DNA of 63,100 nucleotides. Source: Muribaculaceae bacterium (GTDB lineage: Bacteria; Bacteroidota; Bacteroidia; Bacteroidales; Muribaculaceae). A model generated the notes under the pieces. It was not told the DNA's origin. It ran no database searches and saw only the letters and a program-made list of their open reading frames with translations. The stretch covers positions 27,076 through 90,175 of the forward strand of contig JAMPBB010000001.1 in assembly GCA_023666885.1 (NCBI GenBank), read 5' to 3'. Below are positions 9,123-18,800 of the stretch, piece after piece. Numbering within the stretch: position 1 is the stretch's first letter; the number at the start of each line of letters is the position of its first letter. Both the position numbers and the translations under genes were made by a program.

Positions 9123-11744
9123 TTAGAATTCCTGACCGAGGATAAAGTGGAAGTGACTACCGCCACGTGTACCATATACCTTGTCAAAGCCATAGGCCCA
9201 GTCAATACCCATCATACCTACCATGGGGAGGAATATTCTGACACCTGCACCGGCTGAACGCTTCAGGTCAAACGGCGAGAAGTCTTTGACACGTGTCCAA
9301 GCATTACCACCCTCCACGAATGTAAGGCCATAAATAGTGGTGCTGGCCGACAGCATGAACGGGAAGTGAAGCTCCATACCGAAGCGTGTGTATGCATAGC
9401 CTTCTTTGCCCCACGGAGTGAGTGCACCATTCTCATAACCGCGCAGACCTATAGTTTCAGTAGCGTAAGTGTATGAACCGGTCATACCGTCGCCACCCAC
9501 GTAGTATGTTTCGAACGGCGAGCGCAGATACTTGTTATAGCTGCCAAGCAGGCCTATATCAGCACGTGTCATGAGCACAAATGTCCACTTTTCACTGGGA
9601 TTAAGCGGCGTGTAGGTACGAGCGCGGAACTTAAGCTTCCAATATTCTATCCAGCGGTACAGTTCCTTCTTGGCCGCAGTGGTATTCTGCTCGGAGAGGG
9701 CTTTCCAGTCCTTATTGCCGAACAGTGATGCGGGAGGTGTAAGATGTACGCCTAAGCTGAATTCCGAACCTGAACGTGTATACAGGGGATTGTCCGTACT
9801 GTTACGCGACAGTGTAAGTCCGAGCACGAGCGAGTTTGACGTACCGTTGTTCATATAGTATAAGTAGTCCCAGTTCTTCAGATAGTACCAGTTGTATGAA
9901 AGCTCGGCCTGGAATGTGAAATAGTCGTCCGGCCAGCTCAGACGCTTACCGAATCCTAACGTCACGCCTACCATCTGGAGCACCTTGTTCGGGTCATACG
10001 CATTGGTTATGCTCTGCTGATAGTAATCCGATCCGTAACCATAGCCATATCCATAACCGTAGCCGTAACCATTGTACAGGTAGGGATTGGACCATGTATT
10101 ATTATAGTACGATGAGTTAACACCTGTCTGACGGCTGTAGTAGGCCGACACCGAGAACGCATTGGGGCGCTTGCCGCCAAACCAAGGATCAAGGAACGAA
10201 ACACTGTATGCCTGATAGTAGCGTGCATTTGTCTGCGCTGATATGGTGAAAGTCTGTCCCTCGCCCTGAGGTATAAGCCCCTTGTATGTACTGGGGTGGA
10301 ACAGATTCTTTATAGAGAAGTTGGTAAACTTCAGTGCCAGCTTGCCGATGACACCGGTCTGACCCCATCCGAGAGAGAACTCTATCTGGTCATTAGGCTT
10401 GGATTCAAGATTGAATGTTATGTCCACAGTTCCGTCCTCTGGATGCGGATCCGGACGCAGGTCAATGGTTTCAGGATTGAAGTGACCGGTCTGGGCTATT
10501 TCACGGTAGGAACGTTCCAAGTCACGCTTACTGAACAGCTCGCCGGGCTTGACACGCAGTTCACGGCGTATCACCTTTTCATACAGGCGATCATTACCGT
10601 TGATTATCACACGGTTCACTCGAGCCTGCGAACCCTCGTTCATACGCATTTCAAGCGCTATCGAATCGCCGGTAACATTCTTTTCTATCGGCACAAGATC
10701 ATAGAACAGATAGCCTCGGTTCATGTACAGATTATTGATGGCATCATCATCTTCACGCACACGCTTGTTAAGGAGCTTCTGATTATATACATCGCCTTTC
10801 TTGATGCCGAGCACTTCATCAAGGAATTCCGTAGGATACAGCGTATTGCCTACCCATGATATATCACTTATGTAATACTTCTTACCTTCTTCAAGATTAA
10901 TGTACACGTCCACGGTCTTGTCATCGTAAGCCACTACGCTGTCCGATACTATCTTGGCATCACGATAACCTTTCTCGTTATATTTCTCTATGATTCGCTT
11001 GAGGTCATCCTCATAGTCGCTTTCCACAAACTTCTTCTGTTTGAACAGATTCAGCAGCTTACCCTTCTCGTTGGTCTTCTTCATAGTGCGCTGAAGGGCG
11101 TTGGCTGACATGACCTCATTGCCGGTAATGTATATTTTGTGAACCTTTACCTTATCGTTCTTGTCAACGTTTACATTTACTATCATTTCATTCGGTGCCG
11201 ACAGATCCTCCTGAAGCACCACTTTCACCTCAGCGTTACCGAAGCCTTTGTCTTCAAAATACTTTTTCACAATAGCCTCGGCCAGATTCACCTGATTCTG
11301 TGTAATCTGGTTGCCCGGGAGGAGCTGGAGCCTTTCTTGCAGATCCTCACGCTCTCCTTTTTTAACACCGTTATAGTTCACTTTGGCTATGCGGGGCTGC
11401 GGACGCAGATTGATGTTGAGCCACACCTTGTCGCCGGCTATCTTTTCAGCCTTGATTTGCACACTGCTGAACAATCCCTGATGCCAAAGGCGCTTGGAAG
11501 CCTCGGTTATCTCATTGCCGGGTATCTCCACACGCTCACCCACCTTAAGGCCTGCGTAACCTATGATAAGGACATCATCATAGTTGTCAGCGCCGGTCAC
11601 GTTTATGCCCGCTATCTCATAAGTACGGGGCATTCCGCTGTACACTATCTTCGGATCAAAGATAGTATCAGTAGTGGTCTGAGCCGATGCAACACCGGCC
11701 ATGATAAGAACTGTGGATATTATTGTAAGCAACTTGCAGCGCAT
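9123..11744 (-). CDS. bamA: Outer-membrane protein assembly factor BamA
   Basis: BamA is the Omp85 insertase that folds beta-barrels into the outer membrane. The 873-aa protein has a signal peptide (to about residue 21) and a series of POTRA domains over residues ~35-440. One is marked by VNRVIINGNDRLYEKVIRRELRVKPGE. The C-terminal 16-strand barrel ends in a phenylalanine (ILGQEF), the usual outer-membrane sorting signal. A six-unit Tyr-Gly repeat sits at about residues 560-571 (see findings). It follows uppS by 31 nt and precedes the two skp genes. Confidence 0.95.
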   Translation of the reverse strand: MRCKLLTIISTVLIMAGVASAQTTTDTIFDPKIVYSGMPRTYEIAGINVTGADNYDDVLIIGYAGLKVGERVEIPGNEITEASKRLWHQGLFSSVQIKAEKIAGDKVWLNINLRPQPRIAKVNYNGVKKGEREDLQERLQLLPGNQITQNQVNLAEAIVKKYFEDKGFGNAEVKVVLQEDLSAPNEMIVNVNVDKNDKVKVHKIYITGNEVMSANALQRTMKKTNEKGKLLNLFKQKKFVESDYEDDLKRIIEKYNEKGYRDAKIVSDSVVAYDDKTVDVYINLEEGKKYYISDISWVGNTLYPTEFLDEVLGIKKGDVYNQKLLNKRVREDDDAINNLYMNRGYLFYDLVPIEKNVTGDSIALEMRMNEGSQARVNRVIINGNDRLYEKVIRRELRVKPGELFSKRDLERSYREIAQTGHFNPETIDLRPDPHPEDGTVDITFNLESKPNDQIEFSLGWGQTGVIGKLALKFTNFSIKNLFHPSTYKGLIPQGEGQTFTISAQTNARYYQAYSVSFLDPWFGGKRPNAFSVSAYYSRQTGVNSSYYNNTWSNPYLYNGYGYGYGYGYGYGSDYYQQSITNAYDPNKVLQMVGVTLGFGKRLSWPDDYFTFQAELSYNWYYLKNWDYLYYMNNGTSNSLVLGLTLSRNSTDNPLYTRSGSEFSLGVHLTPPASLFGNKDWKALSEQNTTAAKKELYRWIEYWKLKFRARTYTPLNPSEKWTFVLMTRADIGLLGSYNKYLRSPFETYYVGGDGMTGSYTYATETIGLRGYENGALTPWGKEGYAYTRFGMELHFPFMLSASTTIYGLTFVEGGNAWTRVKDFSPFDLKRSAGAGVRIFLPMVGMMGIDWAYGFDKVYGTRGGSHFHFILGQEF
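10032..10067 (-). repeat. Tyr-Gly (YG)6 codon repeat inside bamA
   Basis: Six consecutive Tyr-Gly codon pairs are encoded in the barrel half of bamA. The repeat is hexameric at the DNA level but uses varied synonymous codons (TAC/TAT with GGC/GGT/GGA), so length changes would stay in frame and it does not look freshly expanded. Confidence 0.9.
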
Positions 11745-11775
11745 AGTGAAATGATTGGGGTAATACTATGTAAGA

Positions 11776-12525
11776 TTACTTGGTGTTTAACTGTTCGGAA
11801 GTCATGCCGAAGCGGCGTTCCCTCCTTTGATATTGTAACAAGGCCTTATAGAACTCCTCGGCTGAGAAGTCAGGCCAGAATGTATCAGTAAAATAGAGCT
11901 CGGCATATGCTATCTGCCAAAGCAGGAAATTGCTTATGCGCACGTCGCCACCCGTACGTATGAGCAGATCCGGGTCGGGGATACCGGCTGTGGTGAGCGA
12001 TGCACTTACGGCATCAGGCGTAATGTCGGCAATATCAGCCTCGCCGACTTTAATCTTGCGAGCCAAAGCTCGGCAAGCTTCCGTTATTTCCCACCGGGAT
12101 GAGTAGCTTAGAGCCAGAACAAGCGTCATACCCGTGCATATGGACGTATCGTCCATACACCGCCTCAACCTGTCAAGCGCTTCAGCAGGCATACGCCCCA
12201 GATCGCCTATGGCCGTAAGGCGTATATTGTTCTTGATCAGATCCGGGGTTTCACGCTCTATAGCCGTAACTATCAGATGCATGAGCGTATCCACCTCATC
12301 TTGTGGACGGTTCCAGTTTTCAGTGGAGAATGTATATAATGTAAGGTATCCCACTCCGGCCTGTGAAGCGGCTTCAGTGATGGTACGCACAGTGGACACA
12401 CCTTTCACATGGCCTTCACTCCGAGCCATACCCTGAGCCTTGGCCCAGCGTCCGTTGCCGTCCATTATGACAGCCACGTGGCGGGGTATCCGGCAGGGGT
12501 CTATTTGATTCAGAAGTGATAGCAT
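11776..12525 (-). CDS. uppS: Isoprenyl transferase (undecaprenyl diphosphate synthase)
   Basis: UppS condenses isopentenyl diphosphate with farnesyl diphosphate to make the C55 lipid carrier for peptidoglycan and surface glycans. The 249-aa protein has the catalytic MDGNGRWAK motif near residue 21, the [13 protein letters not shown] segment and the C-terminal [19 protein letters not shown] signature. Many homologues have RTSGE where this one has RTGGD. It lies between the DUF6089 gene and bamA on one strand. Confidence 0.95.
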   Translation of the reverse strand: MLSLLNQIDPCRIPRHVAVIMDGNGRWAKAQGMARSEGHVKGVSTVRTITEAASQAGVGYLTLYTFSTENWNRPQDEVDTLMHLIVTAIERETPDLIKNNIRLTAIGDLGRMPAEALDRLRRCMDDTSICTGMTLVLALSYSSRWEITEACRALARKIKVGEADIADITPDAVSASLTTAGIPDPDLLIRTGGDVRISNFLLWQIAYAELYFTDTFWPDFSAEEFYKALLQYQRRERRFGMTSEQLNTK

Positions 12526-12545
12526 GTGGTCAATATGTTAATATC

Positions 12546-13247
12546 TTAATCTATTCGTTGGCATGTAGAGCAGCGCGGGCCAAATTCAAAACTGATGCCT
12601 ACCGTTATACCGGAGTACCAGTCAGTATTTTTTATAAACGAGCTTTTTATACCGTATAGGTCATTGAGGTTGTTACCATCAAGGTGGTCGGTAAAAGCTT
12701 TGGACATGGAGAATTCGCCCCATAGATTTATCCGCTCCTTCAGCTTGAACTTCACACCTACTGACATAGGTATTACAAATGCAGCATGTGTGCCTTCACA
12801 CGATGAAACACTCACACCGGCTCCAAGAGCCAGATACGGGCTCCATCGGCGTAAGCGCCGGTATGTTTCGCCTATACCGTATGCAAAGAAGTTGAACTCG
12901 CCACGCACCGTCAGGTCATACACTCCGGCCGAGAATTCATATTGAGTTCCGCCGGGGAGCACATTATCAAAATCAGCTGTGCTGCCGCTCAGCGAAGAGT
13001 AGCCTAACTGCGCCCTGATAGCCCAACGGGTATCAAACAGGTAGCGCCCTGAAATGGCAGCAGCCAAACCCGGACGATAGAATATGGAGCTTTCGTTAGC
13101 GTCACCAAGATAGCCGCTCATACCCAAGCTGACTCCCGCATCAAACTTGTAGCTTTCCACATCCTGAGCTTTGGCACTCATGGACGGTACGGCAAGTGAT
13201 GCAAGTGTAAGCATAACGTAAGTAAGATGTAAGGCTATTCGATTCAC
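12546..13247 (-). CDS. DUF6089-type outer-membrane beta-barrel protein
   Basis: The 233-aa product has a signal peptide (to about residue 28) and alternating hydrophobic beta strands with many Gly and aromatic residues. Recognisable segments are GVSLGMSGYLGDAN, RWAIRAQLGYSSLSG and SPYLALGAGVSV, and it ends ISFEFGPRCSTCQRID. This matches the DUF6089 family commonly encoded just before uppS-bamA in Bacteroidales. Its function is unknown; by context and fold it is an outer-membrane protein. It lies 20 nt upstream of uppS. Confidence 0.7.
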   Translation of the reverse strand: MNRIALHLTYVMLTLASLAVPSMSAKAQDVESYKFDAGVSLGMSGYLGDANESSIFYRPGLAAAISGRYLFDTRWAIRAQLGYSSLSGSTADFDNVLPGGTQYEFSAGVYDLTVRGEFNFFAYGIGETYRRLRRWSPYLALGAGVSVSSCEGTHAAFVIPMSVGVKFKLKERINLWGEFSMSKAFTDHLDGNNLNDLYGIKSSFIKNTDWYSGITVGISFEFGPRCSTCQRID

Positions 13248-13269
13248 TTAGCTATGGACAACTGATTCT

Positions 13270-14802
13270 TTACTGGAGAGGCTTAAAGCTCAAACGGTTA
13301 ATAACACCGCGCCATATGGTGGAATTAAGCGTCCCATCATTCAGCTCGCCGCCGAACAGATATATATAGGGGCAATCCCAGCTTGTTATGGGCTTAACCG
13401 CACGCGATGATGCCGCCGATAGGGTTTCTACGCCGTACCATCCGGGCAACCGCCTGTCAGGATGCGATGTCCATGCCGAACCGGAACGTGAGGTGAGTTC
13501 GCTCTCCGCCACTATGCCCTGTGCGCCATACAGGCCGGGAATATAGTCAGGCAGCTGTAACAGATCGGCGGCTTTGCTCCAGTTCAGGCCTCGGTCAAGC
13601 GATATGTACGTAGTCCTGTTATATTCCCCGTCGGACAGCACTCCGGCAAAGGCCAACAGAACGGTCTGCTTTGTAGCCACCCAATATTCATCCACTTTAT
13701 AAGCGAAATAAGGCACAAGCGTTACGCCGTCAATAGCAGGTATGCCCGCACTCGTTATATCCGCCCACTGACCGCCGTCATAAGCCCATGCATGTCCGGT
13801 GTATTCACCTGAGGCTGTGCGCCCGCCAAGTATCACCATAAGCTTGTCCGTGGACCATTCAGTGCTGTATATAACCGGCATGGAAGTACCGCTCACAGGA
13901 CATGAGGCCGGTACAGCCACCTCCGTAGTGGCCGGATACGTAACGTATACATAGCTGCCATCAGCCTTCTTGCGGGCTCCAAGCACGCTTGATTCATACA
14001 CACCATATATATGGTTCATCTGTGAGCCGGTTGAAGTCCATGTCTGACCGTCATCGGCCGATGAGTAAAGCGTTCCGCTCTCAGTGGTCATATAAAGATT
14101 CTCACCATCGGACACCACGGACGGCAATACGGCTCCCACAGGAAGCGTAACGCTGCCGGTGGTCCATCCGCCAATTCCGGGATTGGTAGTGACGCACTTC
14201 ATGGTTGAAGCACCGTCAGTGACAAATGTCAGATACTTACCGGCGTGTTCCACCGTACCCTGAGCTGTAGGCTTTGACAGGCCGCCGGGAAGTGAGCGTG
14301 ATGATGTGCGATTCCAGTACAGCGAATCGGGCACCATGTCATGCACATTTATCTTTATGGTATAATCAAGCTTTGTTTTTTGGTCCAGCGATACCACGCG
14401 CAGAGTAACAGGCCCGCGGCTGAAATCGACCGTATCGGTAGGCGACTCAAGGTAGTTTATGGTATCAGGCACCGCATCACCTTCCGCCGGCAGTATTATC
14501 TTGGCCTCACTTACTGACGGAAGCCCGATATTGATCAGGCAGCGCGAAACGTCCGATCCCTTGGGCAGCGAATCCGGATTAAATATCGATGCCTGGTTTA
14601 TGTCTATGGCGAAATACACCGTATCGACATTCTCCAAAAGAGTATCGCTACAGCTGCTGAGGCTGAATGATGAAACCATCACAGATGAATACTCGCTCAG
14701 GTCATATTCAAAGAAGTAATCATCTTCCGATGAATTACATGAGGCAAAGGCTCCGGCTATCAGCGCCGCAACCATAATATATAAGGGGAAACGCATTCTC
14801 AT
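13270..14802 (-). CDS. DUF6242-like lipoprotein with beta-propeller-type repeats
   Basis: The 510-aa protein begins MRMRFPLYIMVAALIAGAFASC, a lipoprotein signal peptide with Cys at about residue 22. An Ig-like N-terminal part is followed by repeats resembling a Kelch/sialidase-like propeller (GENLYMTTESGTLYSSADDGQTWTS; DRGLNWSKAADLL). These are Asp-box-like turns. The layout fits DUF6242 of Bacteroidales. Two starts (14802, 14796) are possible, and the frame open to 14880 runs through the promoter. Function is unknown, and exposure on the cell surface is inferred. Confidence 0.65.
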   Translation of the reverse strand: MRMRFPLYIMVAALIAGAFASCNSSEDDYFFEYDLSEYSSVMVSSFSLSSCSDTLLENVDTVYFAIDINQASIFNPDSLPKGSDVSRCLINIGLPSVSEAKIILPAEGDAVPDTINYLESPTDTVDFSRGPVTLRVVSLDQKTKLDYTIKINVHDMVPDSLYWNRTSSRSLPGGLSKPTAQGTVEHAGKYLTFVTDGASTMKCVTTNPGIGGWTTGSVTLPVGAVLPSVVSDGENLYMTTESGTLYSSADDGQTWTSTGSQMNHIYGVYESSVLGARKKADGSYVYVTYPATTEVAVPASCPVSGTSMPVIYSTEWSTDKLMVILGGRTASGEYTGHAWAYDGGQWADITSAGIPAIDGVTLVPYFAYKVDEYWVATKQTVLLAFAGVLSDGEYNRTTYISLDRGLNWSKAADLLQLPDYIPGLYGAQGIVAESELTSRSGSAWTSHPDRRLPGWYGVETLSAASSRAVKPITSWDCPYIYLFGGELNDGTLNSTIWRGVINRLSFKPLQ

Positions 14803-14823
14803 AAATCGACTATTTTCAACATG

Positions 14824-14831
14824 CAAAGTTA
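14824..14831 (-). promoter_or_regulatory. -7 box for the DUF6242 gene
   Basis: The minus strand reads TAACTTTG here, a full match to TAnnTTTG, 21 nt before the start codon at 14802. The -33 position has no clear TTTG. It would allow the DUF6242-DUF6089-uppS-bamA-skp block to be transcribed separately from ribD. Confidence 0.5.
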
Positions 14832-14897
14832 ACAAGATTTTCCATAACTTACATTGCAGTATAGTTAAATTTAGTAACACTACTGTTTTTCAATATC

Positions 14898-15962
14898 TTA
14901 AACACTCAAAACAGCCTCTATACGAGGATTTTTCACGCTTATCAGTGTATCTGTTCCGCAAAATTCGGTAACAGACATCACTCCCGAAGGTACCGACATG
15001 CGGTATAGGCCTGAATTTCCAAACGTTCGCGGAGACACCTCCACACGGCATTCATCCCACATATTTTCCTTGATAGCTGCACATAGAAGTTCATGCCCCC
15101 CCTCTACAAGTACCGATGTGACACCTCGGTCATACAGCGAGGCCATCACCGCCCCAAGATTCATATCAGCGCCTGAAATAGTGGTTACGCCCGGTGTAGA
15201 GATTCGCCCTTCAGGACCTACATAGACTGACGGTGCCCTCAAGGCTGCCGCATCAATGGGAATACGGCCTCGCCTGTCTACGACTACCCGCAACGGCGAC
15301 CGTCCAGTGACGCCTCTGACATCCAGACGGGGATCATCAGCCATGACGGTGCCGCTACCTACCATTATTGCATCGCACCGGCTTCGCAGCAGATGAACAA
15401 GCCGGGAAGAAGCCGCCGTAGAAAACCGTTCGGGCATACCGTTCGTATTCACTCTGTCAGAGTCCATATATCCATCGGCGCTCATGGCCCATTTCAATAT
15501 TATGTACGGACGCCGTAGCTTGTGCGATACTATAAACACACGGTTCAGCTCCAAGCATTCATCGCGAAGCACATCGGTGGTCACATCAATACCGGCTTCA
15601 CGCAGCATTGCCACTCCCCGGCCATTGACCTTACCGGTAGGATCTATGCATCCTATCACCACCCTCCGGAATCCACACTCCACAAGAAGCTTGGCACAGG
15701 AGGGCGTTTTGCCGTAATGCGAGCAAGGCTCAAGTGTGACGTAAATGGTGCTCTCTCTAAGCAGAGAACAATCAGCTACGGACGCTACAGCATTGACCTC
15801 GGCATGGCCTTCACCGTACCGCCTGTGGTAGCCCTCACCTATTATCTTGCCGCGATGTACTATCACGGCTCCCACCATAGGATTAGGCGATACGAATCCT
15901 TCACCGAGGCGTGCCAGCTGCAGCGCGCGCTGCATATACATTTCATCAGTTGCGCCCGTCAT
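14898..15962 (-). CDS. ribD: Bifunctional riboflavin deaminase/reductase RibD
   Basis: RibD deaminates and then reduces the pyrimidine intermediate in riboflavin synthesis. The 354-aa protein has the N-terminal zinc deaminase domain (HAEVNAV and PCSHYGKTPSCA motifs around residues 53-90) and a C-terminal reductase domain starting near residue 150 (YIILKWAMSADGYMDS; VLVEGGHELLCAA). It overlaps ispG by 17 nt. No FMN riboswitch was recognised, which suits its position inside a transcription unit. Confidence 0.93.
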   Translation of the reverse strand: MTGATDEMYMQRALQLARLGEGFVSPNPMVGAVIVHRGKIIGEGYHRRYGEGHAEVNAVASVADCSLLRESTIYVTLEPCSHYGKTPSCAKLLVECGFRRVVIGCIDPTGKVNGRGVAMLREAGIDVTTDVLRDECLELNRVFIVSHKLRRPYIILKWAMSADGYMDSDRVNTNGMPERFSTAASSRLVHLLRSRCDAIMVGSGTVMADDPRLDVRGVTGRSPLRVVVDRRGRIPIDAAALRAPSVYVGPEGRISTPGVTTISGADMNLGAVMASLYDRGVTSVLVEGGHELLCAAIKENMWDECRVEVSPRTFGNSGLYRMSVPSGVMSVTEFCGTDTLISVKNPRIEAVLSV

Positions 15963-17637
15963 TGGCTATAAGTTCAAGCAAACGGTCCACGGCTTCAGCC
16001 GAGGGTATATTCTTAAGTACACATTCGCGGCCGCGATAAAGGCTGACACGCCCGGCGGCGGCACCTACATATCCATAATCGGCATCGGCCATCTCACCGG
16101 GACCGTTCACTATACAGCCCATCACTCCTATCTTAAGTCCTTTAAGGGCTGAGGTCTTTTCCTTGACACGGCGCAATGTGTCCTGAAGGTCAAACATGGT
16201 GCGCCCGCAGCCGGGACAGGCTATGTATTCAGTACGGGTAAAGCGCAGACGTGCGGCCTGAAGAATGCCGAACGCCAAATCCACCGTCTGCTTGGCTGAC
16301 ATAGAGTCAGCTTCTATCATAATACCGTCAGCAAACCCGTCAAGCAGGAGCGAGCCGAGGTCAATGGAAGCCCTTACCGTAACTTCCTCCGGAGTGAGTC
16401 CTGAATATGCAGCTTTGAGTATCACAGGATTGTTCATACCCCGTGCCATCATGCCGTTAAGCGCCGCTTTCATATGTCCGGGATAATTAGGTGCATCGGT
16501 TGACATCACCACTATGGCTCCCTGCGGTATGGCCGGCCATTCATCCAATGGCTGCCGGGCATCCACTTCCACCACATCAGCACTTACATCAGCCAAGCAT
16601 ATATCCGGAGCCGCGTCAGCAACGGGTTCTTTAGTCACCACCACAGTGGGCTTCATGTCTCCTATCCCGGACACCTCATCCGATTTTCTGCGCACGGGAT
16701 TCAGCTCATCAAACTCCGGCGCACACTCTCCGCCGATAACACCGGACGAAGCGAAAGTGCCTACATAGTCAGTAATCATTCGCGCCACCGGCACCTCATT
16801 CTCGGGCGGTTCGCACAGCGATACTCGTATAGTATCGCCTATACCCGATGCAAGCAGGGAGCCTATACCTACGGCGGATTTTATGCGGCCATCCTCGGCA
16901 TCGCCGGCTTCAGTCACGCCAAGATGCAGCGGATAGTGCATACCCTCATCGGACATAGCCCGCACAAGCATTCTTACCGTGCGCACCATAACGCACACGT
17001 TCGAGGCTTTTATGGATATGACCACGTCATCAAACCCACGTTTACGACACACGCGCAGAAACTCCATAGCGCTTTCCGTCATTCCTTCGGGAGTATCGCC
17101 ATATCGGCTCATTATGCGGTCAGAAAGCGAGCCATGATTCACACCTATACGCAGAGCCACGCCCTGCTTACGGCAGCTTTCAAGAAGAGGTGTCAGTGCT
17201 GCATCAAGCCTTTCCAACTCAGACTCATATTCAGCATCGGTAAATTCAAGCTTGACAAACGTACGGCCCGGATCAATGAAATTTCCGGGGTTGATGCGTA
17301 TCTTATCGACACGTCCTACCGATGCGAATGCGGCTCGGGGATTGAAATGTATGTCAGCTACCAATGGCACAGTGCATCCGCATTCGCGCACCTTGGCTCG
17401 TATCTTCCCGAGGTTTTCAGCCTCACGCACACCCTGAGCGGTAAACCTCACAAGTTCGGCACCCGCCTCGGCTATACTCAGGCACTGACACACCGATGCA
17501 TCGGTATCCATGGTGGAAGTATTGGCCATAGATTGGATACGCACCGGATTGTCACCGCCGATACCTACACCGGCTACATTGACTTCTGAGGTAGGGCGCC
17601 TGCGGTAGGTAAACGGATCAGTTAGTCTTGAATCCAT
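15946..17637 (-). CDS. ispG: 4-hydroxy-3-methylbut-2-enyl diphosphate synthase (long form)
   Basis: IspG (GcpE) is the iron-sulfur enzyme of the second-last step of the MEP isoprenoid pathway. The 563-aa length is well above the ~370 aa of the E. coli type because a middle domain is inserted between the TIM barrel (residues ~1-270) and the C-terminal cluster domain. This is the form known in Bacteroidetes, chlamydiae and plants. Cluster cysteines are in ACPGCGRTMFD and GVMGCIVNGPGE. The product feeds uppS nearby. It overlaps purE by 20 nt and ribD by 17 nt. Confidence 0.94.
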   Translation of the reverse strand: MDSRLTDPFTYRRRPTSEVNVAGVGIGGDNPVRIQSMANTSTMDTDASVCQCLSIAEAGAELVRFTAQGVREAENLGKIRAKVRECGCTVPLVADIHFNPRAAFASVGRVDKIRINPGNFIDPGRTFVKLEFTDAEYESELERLDAALTPLLESCRKQGVALRIGVNHGSLSDRIMSRYGDTPEGMTESAMEFLRVCRKRGFDDVVISIKASNVCVMVRTVRMLVRAMSDEGMHYPLHLGVTEAGDAEDGRIKSAVGIGSLLASGIGDTIRVSLCEPPENEVPVARMITDYVGTFASSGVIGGECAPEFDELNPVRRKSDEVSGIGDMKPTVVVTKEPVADAAPDICLADVSADVVEVDARQPLDEWPAIPQGAIVVMSTDAPNYPGHMKAALNGMMARGMNNPVILKAAYSGLTPEEVTVRASIDLGSLLLDGFADGIMIEADSMSAKQTVDLAFGILQAARLRFTRTEYIACPGCGRTMFDLQDTLRRVKEKTSALKGLKIGVMGCIVNGPGEMADADYGYVGAAAGRVSLYRGRECVLKNIPSAEAVDRLLELIANDGRN

Positions 17638-18124
17638 ATTTTACCTGCTTGAGCTCGGCATTGGCCTTGACTATCTTCTCCGAAAGGCCGCTGCGGTATT
17701 CATCAAAGCGCGCAGCTACCTCAGGATCAGAAAGAGCCACGATCTGTACCGCCAATACCGCAGCATTCATAGCGGCATCTATACCTACTGTACCTACAGC
17801 TATGCCCGGAGGCATCTGTACTATCGACAGCAGTGCGTCACGCCCTCCCATAGTGGCACTCAGAGGTACACCTATGACAGGTACCGGAGTCATAGCGGCT
17901 ATGACTCCGGGCAGAGCTGCGGCCATACCGGCTGCGGCTATTATCACTTTTATGCCACGGCCGCGCGCACTGCGGGCAAAGTTTTCCACTTCTACCGGAG
18001 TACGATGCGCTGAAAGGGCATTCATTTCAAACGGCACCTCCATGGAGTCAAGAAACTGCGCCGCCTTCTGCATTATGGGAAGATCTGACATACTTCCCAT
18101 TATGATACTTACTTTTGGTTCCAT
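17618..18124 (-). CDS. purE: N5-carboxyaminoimidazole ribonucleotide mutase
   Basis: PurE moves the carboxyl group from N5-CAIR to CAIR in purine synthesis. The 168-aa protein is a class I PurE, with the substrate-binding GSMSD (residue ~10) and SAHRTP (residue ~39) motifs and the GMAAALPGV and GVPLSATMGGRDALLSIVQMP loops. It lies between a PAP2-like membrane gene and ispG. The 3' end overlaps ispG. Confidence 0.95.
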   Translation of the reverse strand: MEPKVSIIMGSMSDLPIMQKAAQFLDSMEVPFEMNALSAHRTPVEVENFARSARGRGIKVIIAAAGMAAALPGVIAAMTPVPVIGVPLSATMGGRDALLSIVQMPPGIAVGTVGIDAAMNAAVLAVQIVALSDPEVAARFDEYRSGLSEKIVKANAELKQVKYGFKTN

Positions 18125-18149
18125 TATTTGGTCTATTATCTTTTTGTTT

Positions 18150-18755
18150 CTATATCAACGACATAAGCATTACGCATACAAATCCGTTGGCCGCACCGGC
18201 TATTACCTGCCAAAGGGTATGACGCTCAAGAATCAACCGGGCCGTACCCACGAGGCCGCAACACAGTATCACGCCAATGATCCACCATATCATATCGGAT
18301 GTGGCAAAATCGGACATGGCCACTCTCACCGTCAAAGCCAAGAGCCCTCCCATAGCAGCCATATGCGCGCTTATCTTCCACCAGCGGTTCACTATGAGTG
18401 ACACCACCGTGGCCAGTGTACCACCGGCCATGAACAGCACGAGCCACCCCGGAGCATTGGCCATGTTCAGATACAAGGCACACAATATATAGCATACAGC
18501 CGTCACCACATACGGGCCGGTACGGTCAGTGCGCTCATTCAGTCCCGGCTCCTTGACCTGTCCTAACTTCCACATGCCCAATATAGCCAAAAGTGGCAAT
18601 ATGCACGTAATGACAAAGGTAACTAACGGCACGCCCCACAGCACATTAAAGGGCAGAACGGAGAGTACCGTAGTGTGCAGAGCCAGACACACGCCATAAG
18701 TGGGTACCAATAGCGGTGAAAATATAAATGACAGAAATTGCGCAATCTTATTCAT
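18150..18755 (-). CDS. PAP2-like integral membrane protein
   Basis: A 201-aa protein with about six hydrophobic segments. A loop GLNERTDRTGPY follows the second or third helix, and NRWWKISAHMAAMGGL lies near residue 130. The KISAH segment recalls the central motif of lipid phosphatases of the PAP2 superfamily, and similar proteins are annotated that way in Bacteroidales. The first phosphatase motif is not complete, so activity is uncertain. ATG 18755 is preferred over 18788. It is probably cotranscribed with purE, 25 nt downstream. Confidence 0.6.
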   Translation of the reverse strand: MNKIAQFLSFIFSPLLVPTYGVCLALHTTVLSVLPFNVLWGVPLVTFVITCILPLLAILGMWKLGQVKEPGLNERTDRTGPYVVTAVCYILCALYLNMANAPGWLVLFMAGGTLATVVSLIVNRWWKISAHMAAMGGLLALTVRVAMSDFATSDMIWWIIGVILCCGLVGTARLILERHTLWQVIAGAANGFVCVMLMSLI

Positions 18756-18800
18756 ATATTGTATCGCTTTATGTATCAACGCCGTCAATATAGCATCTGT

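Noticed and set aside
15963..16100. FMN riboswitch before ribD
   Set aside because: The ribD start lies inside ispG, and no RFN element pattern is visible upstream.
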